Assembly: GCF_012273895.1 (NCBI RefSeq)
Contig: NC_052112.1
Location: 6,858,102 to 6,922,101 of the forward strand
Source of the DNA: Zerene cesonia
Lineage: Eukaryota > Arthropoda > Insecta > Lepidoptera > Pieridae
DNA: 64,000 nucleotides
Direction: 5' to 3'
In this document: piece after piece, positions 56,992 through 64,000 of the stretch
Position numbering within the stretch: position 1 is the first letter of the stretch
Layout of the letters: the number at the start of each line of letters is the position of its first letter
The notes under the pieces: model-generated
Database searches by the model: none
The model's input: only the letters and a program-made list of their open reading frames with translations
What the model was told of the DNA's origin: nothing
Program-made: the position numbers and the translations under genes

Positions 56992-58993
56992 CTAATTATA
57001 AGACTCGATCTGGTGAATAATTTCGCGAATAGCAGAATTGATTTCAGTGATAGCAGATTGAGCCACATTGCGTATAGTAAGCTCAACGGTCCTCATGATA
57101 ATACCATTAAATAGAGATGTGAAGACTGTAATGACCGGGTTGACAAGCCAGTCAATAAGAATATTTCCACGTAGCTTTACTCGCAGGCGTCTGAAATATT
57201 TAATACAGATTTATGATTTATAATGTGAAGCCGTCGGTCTGTCCGTCTGAATATATTGTCTTCCCGTTGCCTCCTTTACGCCACTGCGTGTGAGCATACA
57301 AAATTGAATCTAAAGTAAGATTCGACCTTTCCAAATCTCTTACGTCCTTTATTTATATCAATCTTTTAACGCTGAAATTAAGGACAGCAAAGAATATTGC
57401 AAAAAACATGCAATAAAATTTATACAAAGTATATATTACCTACTTTACTAAAACATTACAAAATTTACCCATAAAATCACACATCACGAATTTACCAAGT
57501 GGTTTTAGCTATATCATCGTGTATACTTAGCATAATTAAATGGACCTTACTATATGTATGGTAATGTATACAGAAGTCTGTCCTCGAACTCTACCTACTT
57601 CGTTGAAAATATTGACTTACCCGATATCCGTTAGCGAGAACTGTTGTAAGTGAATCTCATCATTATTGAAATCTATTAATACGTCGGCAACTATTCTAAA
57701 GCGATCCAATGAACCTACAATACGCCCTGTGGGACCAATGTTCATGACCTTCACGAGGTAATCATAGTTGAACTGAAAAAAAAACATTGCTTTTGACACA
57801 TGACCAAATGAAATGAAAATATAGGCATAAATGCCTAAGCATATTATGTGCTTCAACACTAGAAATGAAAGTGTTTTGTAATTTCATTATAATTGCTTTT
57901 TGCAAAATGAATAAGCAAATGCGTAATTGCCTAATTTCTACCGTTAACACGGAGAAACTTACAGCCTACGTTTTTTTTTTTTGGATTAAAAAAATTCAAA
58001 AACTGTAGTTGCCGTTTAAAATTTCTTACACCTGAACAAAACTATTATTATTGAATCTCATATCGGCTTTTTTGTTTTCCTGAATTATCGAATTGCTTAA
58101 CGTACCTCAAGATCGCTAAATTGAAGCTGCACCTTGACACGCAACATCTTAGCAAAGTAATTTACAAGTTGGTCTTCAAATCGGGAGACGTTAACGAGAC
58201 CCGTCATACTTCCATTTTGAAGTTTCAACCATGCGCTGTATGTGATGAGCAGGAACCGCTAAAATTATAATATTAAAATAAACGTTACAAAGTGAGATCT
58301 TTCTTAACAAAGCATATTTGCATTTTCAATTATTACTTACAACTTCAAAACCTTCAACAATTTCGGGTAGAGACATGGGATCCAAGCCATTTTGTTGCAT
58401 GAAAGGTATAAGCATAGAGATGGTATTGTCCACATAATCATTGACTGTTGCTGTTTGTCCCAGATTTAATTTAGGATTAATTCCCTTTCCAATAGAAGGG
58501 GAAATGTCATCAAAATACAATTTTGCTCTAAAATAAAATATAAATATATCTGTCGTCATAAGATGTCGTTATGAAAAAATTTAAGAATAAATTTGCGTTG
58601 CGAAGTTCGTGGGTTAATAAGCATTAAATAAATATATCTAGCTAAGTACATACTGTTATCATAATTATGTAACTTGCACTAAATGCTTTCTTTGAAACAC
58701 CGATATATCTCCTCGGATATATTTGAAAATAATAAGCTTTAATTTAATTGGGTAGGTATCTATAATATTTATTTTAAATTATCAATAACAACTTCTACAA
58801 TGTAGTTGATGCTATGTTGATTCTTTCTCACCTTTGTTTTGTTGTAAATAATTTACAAATACAAAAAAAGGTTATGTATAAATTAAAAAAGATATTAAAG
58901 TTGTACTCACACAGGATTATATTTGACTACATTGCATTCAGCGGCTATTAGCAAAGCTGCCAAAACCAACGCCGTTGTTTTCGTACCCTTCAT
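56992..58993 (-). CDS. Secreted TULIP-fold protein, group 7 allergen/JHBP-like, 5 exons
   Basis: Exons: 58911-58993, 58341-58527, 58106-58258, 57621-57772, 56992-57190; 774 nt, 257 aa. The first 19 or so residues (MKGTKTTALVLAALLIAAE) form a signal peptide, so the product is secreted. After it comes an amphipathic region with TVNDYVDNTISML and LDPMSLPE. This matches the 'DP--LP' wording before the beta-barrel of mite group 7 allergen-type proteins. The rest is alternating beta-strand sequence (GSMTGLVNVSRF, GRIVGSLDRFRI, LRVKLRGNILIDW) and a C-terminal helix. That is the plan of half-BPI/TULIP lipid carriers, a clan that also holds juvenile-hormone-binding and takeout proteins. A hydrophobic ligand is likely but cannot be named. 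I prefer group 7 over takeout because I do not see the two N-terminal Cys usual in takeout/JHBP; only one Cys (C20) is seen near the start. Confidence 0.8.
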
Positions 58994-60044
58994 GCTTTCA
59001 ACGCACTATTGAATTAACTTATTTTTCAATAAAAGATTGCTTTATACAAGCCCTTGATTAGTGATAAATCTTACACTTTATCAGCTACCGCTGGTGCCAG
59101 TTCAAAACAGGGCCGATAAATAATTGACGATAAAAATCGTAATTTGATTTGTATATAAAAATTATCTTTAATTAAAACGTTTATCTTAAATACAAACAAT
59201 TGATGAACTAGATAGTCAAATATCCTTCAATCGTTTGATAAGAAAATTATGTGAAGTAGGTACCTAACTAAAGACACTTCGAATCGTTTTGTAATTAAGA
59301 ACAGAAACAATCAATTTGTTAAAACACAGAAACTTGCCGTTTTTTTTAATCATAATTTTTTGGCGCTATGTTGCTCTTGCCTGCTCATGACAGCTTTATA
59401 TTTATATACTATGTACCCGTTCCACATAAACTTATGCTAGAGGTCGTGACGTAACCTGCTAGCTACACGCCTCTCCTGAATAGAAATGGACATTCACATA
59501 ATTTTGTTATGAAGGTACTAGTAGTATCTTAATATAACAATTAGACATTTTTAGTAAAATATCACCTTTTCAAGGGGTGTAAATGAAATGCACACGCAAT
59601 ATATCATAAAAATATTATATTTTCACCATAGCCCATTCAAATATTACTATTGTTATTTACAAAATGAAAATATCAATATATTTGATAGACAAACAAAACG
59701 ATTATAAATCTTAGTCATCATAAGATATCAAAATTGTGCATATATAAAAGTTAAATAGACGCACTACCCACTTATCTTCTAGAAAAATATAAAACTAATA
59801 ACAGCATTGCTCCTTATCTTTCATCTTTCCGAATCTCAAAAAAAGTTGAAATAATTTCCAATTGCTTACTTATCAATATGATAAGCATAATAAGCCCATA
59901 TAAAGCAAATCATAATTTAGAGATTCGGACTGCACAAAGCGAGTTACATACAACCACATGAAATAGAGAAATTCATAATAAGAATAAATAAAACCCGACT
60001 ACCCATTAAATTAATTACATTCTAATTTACTTAATAGAACAGTA
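58994..60044. other. Intergenic DNA between the allergen-like gene and HACD
   Basis: About 1 kb, AT-rich, with presumed promoter of the allergen-like gene at its left end and 3' UTR of HACD at its right end. No other feature is seen. Confidence 0.5.
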
Positions 60045-63000
60045 CTATTTCGATTTTTTGAGGTCACCAGATAGCATCTTTTTCCTTTGTTTTAACATAT
60101 GTCCAAAAAGAACAGGGAATAACGGAAAATAGGATAGCATATAAATAATTAGGAAGTAATAGTAGTTAAAGATAAAGTTCCATGTGTTTGGCATGGACAT
60201 GGTAAAGATTTGCTTCTCCGCTACTTCATCAAGGGTGTCATACCAGCATAGTAACTCTCCTGTTATACCAATTGGATACAAAAATAAGAACGTCGAGTAT
60301 CTGTGGAAAAACAGAAAAGAGCAAATATTAAACACACATTTTTTAATAAGAATTTTAAATGCGACCTATTAAGTAATTATGGAAGTTTGAAAAAATATAT
60401 GTTTTATTGTTGCACTCTCATTGAATATATAAAAGGTGAAGATAATAAATGAACTTTGAAAACAAACACTAACCTTCTACAAAGGTGTGGTAACCTACTG
60501 ACGCCTTCATTATCTTATTAACGAAAATAAATTGCGTTTTCTGTAATATATTTTTATTTCATTGTAGCTTTTTGATGTGCAACCAGCAAAAACGTTTATA
60601 AATAAAAAAAACCTAACGTATTTAGTTAATTACGAAATTTAATTCGTTTTTAGTAATTTTTGGTCTGTAAAACCTAAACTATTACTATGAACAATGTTTT
60701 AAATAGAATCCTATAATTTTAATTGGTTTTTACCAATTATATTTTTATGTATATGTTATTTTTAACAGCTTACCTTAAAAACAATAGATTTTCTGGCACA
60801 GCTTTCATAATATTCAATGCATAATATGAATATCTGATTATTTCAGTGATAGACCAAGCAAAGACGCAGACTGGTAGTCCAGGACTAACTGTAGGTCCAT
60901 GTGCTATCAGAAATCCGCCACACACGAGGAACACCCTGGAGAAGACTTGCATGAGTACCAAAAAAACTCCCGATGGCACCAAGCCTACAGCTGCATGGAG
61001 TATCTGAAATACATTTTTTTATTACTATCTAGCTATATATACCACCACCGCCCCTGAACATTCGCTTCAAATGGATTCAGAGATACTAAGGTATTCACAA
61101 CTAAGTAAAATAATGGACCGGGATCGATGAGAAAAGGATAGGGCCTCCAGCTCCGCCACTCATCATATAAAAGACAATAGCATTTGCCTGCTACTATTCC
61201 ACATTGATCTTCTGTGGTAGTCCATCCCCGGTAAAAACTCAATTGCATACTAAATAGGTCTTATGAAAATGGCCCTTTTTTATGCCATTCTATTATATAG
61301 GTAATGCATGAGCATAGCAATAAGGAAGTTAAAATTGCTGCCTAACAATTAACATAAGTATCATTAAAACGAACTTTTTATATATATATTTATATATCAC
61401 TGAATATAATTATCAATAAACTTAATTCCTATACAATAAAAAGTAGAATTGAGTTTGGACGGAATTTTATTCATTCGTATGATTAACCTTACGATGACCC
61501 TCAATATTTATTACTGCATAGTATAAAGCAAAGTCGCCCTCCGCCTGTGTTTTTCTGTGCCTTTCTAAGAATTATTCTACACCACGCAACAGATTTTGAT
61601 GCAGTTTTCTCCATTAGGTAGTGTATCTCAAGGAAGGCATAATATAGTTTATGTACATCCTGATGTACTGATACATATGATAAATGTGTCCATAAAGTCC
61701 TACCTTAAGACTGATTTTACCTCATAATAAGAACTACCAAAAAGTCATCGAGAGCCTATTTATATCATTTAAGTTTAAAAAAACAGAACCCTCAGTTCAC
61801 CAACGCATCCGTACTAAGATGTAGTAGCCCTTCAGGCTGACATCGAGATTCACCACAAAAAAAAAACATAAAAATTCATTAATTTATAATCAATCAGAAT
61901 TCATGTCCTATATTTATTAGTAACACAGAATAATAATAATATTGTTTGTATAGACGCGTACAATTTTTTTTGTATTTTCCGTATGGTATAGAAACATATT
62001 TCTGTATAAACAGAATATCTTTTTTATTTCTTGTGAGAGATAGTTGTCCGTAATCGTATTTACGTAAAACGAAGCTTAAATTTGCTCTTTACACTTCTAG
62101 AAATTTCAAATACTTTTACAACAAATGCTGAGCTGAGCTGGAGGCGGGTGTCTAATTGTAAATATACATAGAGGTACTAAGACTGGGAATGTTCATGTGC
62201 TGTGGTGATTACGCTTACCAACAGGTGAAACACCAGCTCAGTTGCCCACTATGACATACAAAATTACTATTTTTAAAATTTTGTGCACATTGTTCACAAA
62301 GCAATGAAGTAGCAATGTACCAAATAAATAGTATTAAATAGTAAGTTTAATTAATATGCCTATCTCAGAAGTGAACAGATACAGTAGTACATACTTCTAA
62401 TACTGCAGCATTTTGAAATATGTATACTGTCCATTTAATTTCTTCCCAAAAAGTGTCCAAAGTTCCACGGTTCAGAAAGTGGACAATGGTTTGCCATAAC
62501 ATGTAAGACCATCTGCAACAATAGAAAATATTTAATGATGACAAAATTTAGATTTTCTGTGAAAGCTATTAAGACTACAAATGCAAAACTTTATATGAAT
62601 GTATGGAAGTATGTCATTATGTTATTTTGCAAGCAAGTTAATACCCGAATATCACATAAGCTATAGTAATATTTACTGTTGCAAGCGGGTTCATCCATGG
62701 GTAAAACGGCACCACACACTATCTTAATGATTCTATCATAACAAAGAGATTCTATTATAAAAGTGAAATTATTTAATTTATATAAAATTTGAAAAAATAT
62801 ATTTACTTAAGGAATTAAAGCAATTTGTTAAGGTCTCTAACATTATATTATATTCATCGTATTTTATATTCTGAAATAGTATATTCAAAATATGAAGAAT
62901 TCATAAAAAAGATAAGGAATTATAATTCATAATATCTATAGGTAATAATTATAACTAATACTAACAAGGTCATAGAAAGGTTGTAGTAGTTAACTGCATA

Positions 63001-63898
63001 TTAATTAGATAAAACAAGCAAGTGTATCATTGATTAATAAGCATTTCTCTAAAAGGTAAAATGTATTTATTTTTGTTCATATCCATGGCAAATAATATTC
63101 ATATATAATAGTGTAAATGTTGAAATTCAATATTTATATCAAATATGTAATGCAAAAAGCTAGTTTCTTGCATTATTATAATTTTTTATTGCTACTAAAA
63201 AAATCTAATTTAATTACTTCAAACAAAGATAGTGTTAATATTTGTTACATATATCTTTTATGTTGGATTTATAATAAAACAAAAAAAAACCTTTATTTAA
63301 AAACATTTAATTTTAACATATTTGATATATTGACATTACCTCTATTATAGAGTCCTATCAGCTATTAAGTCAGTATAAATTTAAATTTATAGTAAAAAAA
63401 ACATTAGAGTAGAGATTTTGATATAAGTAGGTATGTTAAGGTTATGCTTTATTGTGTTTTTAACATACTTAATTAAAATAACAATATATTTAACTATTTT
63501 AGTTCACATTGTCCTTAATTACATATAATGAAACTTGTGTGCTAATAAACTTTTATAATAAATGTATGTTACATCTCTAAACACATTAAAAACTGGTCTA
63601 AATTTTTAACAATTAAACATTATAGGCAATTATAGGGATATTTTGATTCAATTTTTGTTCAATTCCATTATATTTATCGTTTGTTATGATACATGATATC
63701 AATAGATGATAAATCTTATCATTTCAATGATTTAATTATGATAATTTTTGAAAGAATTATGTTGAATTAATATCTTAACCACTGATAGAATTAAATTACT
63801 TACCCTAAAGTTTGTATACCGTTGTAAGCAATTAGATATAATTTTCCGATAGCTGATAGTTCTGTGTTTTTTGGCTTCTTAACAGTTTTGGACGACAT
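60045..63898 (-). CDS. Very-long-chain (3R)-3-hydroxyacyl-CoA dehydratase (HACD/PHS1 type), 4 exons
   Basis: Third enzyme of the ER fatty-acid elongation cycle, removing water from 3-hydroxyacyl-CoA to give trans-2-enoyl-CoA. Exons: 63804-63898, 62395-62512, 60774-61003, 60045-60300; 699 nt, 232 aa, the usual size of the family. Six hydrophobic segments are visible. Exon 3 ends in ALNIMKAVPENLLFLR and exon 4 continues RYSTFLFLYPIGITGE, the family motif in which Tyr156 and Glu163 correspond to the catalytic Tyr/Glu pair known from yeast Phs1. The C-terminus KKSK fits a KKXX ER-retrieval signal. Closest to vertebrate HACD1/2 in length and motif; HACD3-type proteins would have an extra N-terminal CS domain, absent here. 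Two dispersed repeat fragments lie in its second intron. Confidence 0.96.
61036..61175 (-). repeat. Dispersed repeat fragment in the HACD gene
   Basis: 'ccaccaccgcccctgaacat' and 'gggcctccagctccgccact' match, in the same order, parts of the repeat at 27960-28130. Located in the intron between HACD exons 2 and 3. Confidence 0.5.
62130..62262 (+). repeat. Dispersed repeat fragment in the HACD gene
   Basis: Ends with 'gtggtgattacgcttaccaa' and 'accagctcagttgcccacta', the same 3' end as at 19925-20000. Same intron as the fragment at 61036-61175 but in opposite orientation. Confidence 0.55.
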
Positions 63899-64000
63899 GG
63901 CTAATTGCAGTTGAAAAACTATAACATATACTAAATCGTAAAACTAGATACAAGGAATTTAATTAAATTAATTTTCAATATCGCTACGTGTACGTAATGT

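Overview
The window is AT-rich nuclear DNA from an insect, almost certainly a moth or butterfly. It carries GT-AG introns, several dispersed repeats of types common in Lepidoptera, and genes whose closest relatives are insect or general animal genes. It is ordinary euchromatin. I see no operon, phage, CRISPR array or cassette, and nothing that amounts to an undescribed multi-gene system. The more interesting signals concern isoforms of the ion-channel gene and a few odd repeat structures.

Layout: (1) 2373-23952, minus strand: a complete 25-exon ABC transporter of the ABCC4/MRP4 type, about 1362 aa, with all splice phases closing. (2) 27246-46940, plus strand: an ERG-type voltage-gated potassium channel, orthologous in type to Drosophila seizure (sei). 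It has 18 main coding exons, candidate alternative first exons, a candidate 21-nt microexon in the S3-S4 linker, and an uncertain last exon. The transporter and channel are divergently transcribed with about 3.3 kb between their outermost coding starts. (3) 52469-52819, plus: a one-exon 116-aa zinc-binding protein resembling the N-terminus of RNF180. (4) 52959-55734, minus: complete 8-exon bystin, a ribosome biogenesis factor, convergent with the previous gene. (5) 56992-58993, minus: a 5-exon secreted protein of the TULIP fold, most like group 7 allergen/JHBP-type proteins. (6) 60045-63898, minus: complete 4-exon very-long-chain 3-hydroxyacyl-CoA dehydratase (HACD/PHS1 type).

The genes have unrelated jobs: membrane efflux, neuronal and muscle repolarisation, a probable protein-binding zinc domain, 40S ribosome assembly, extracellular lipid binding and fatty-acid elongation. 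They look like neighbours by chance, not a functional cluster.

The rest is introns and intergenic DNA carrying tRNA-derived SINEs, Helitron-like/MINE-like repeats, a 219-bp hairpin element present twice with 12-bp flanking duplications, short retroposed fragments with A-tails, microsatellites, and one 100-base assembly gap (56327-56426). All exon boundaries were placed by eye from splice signals, reading phase and protein family expectation, without transcript data.
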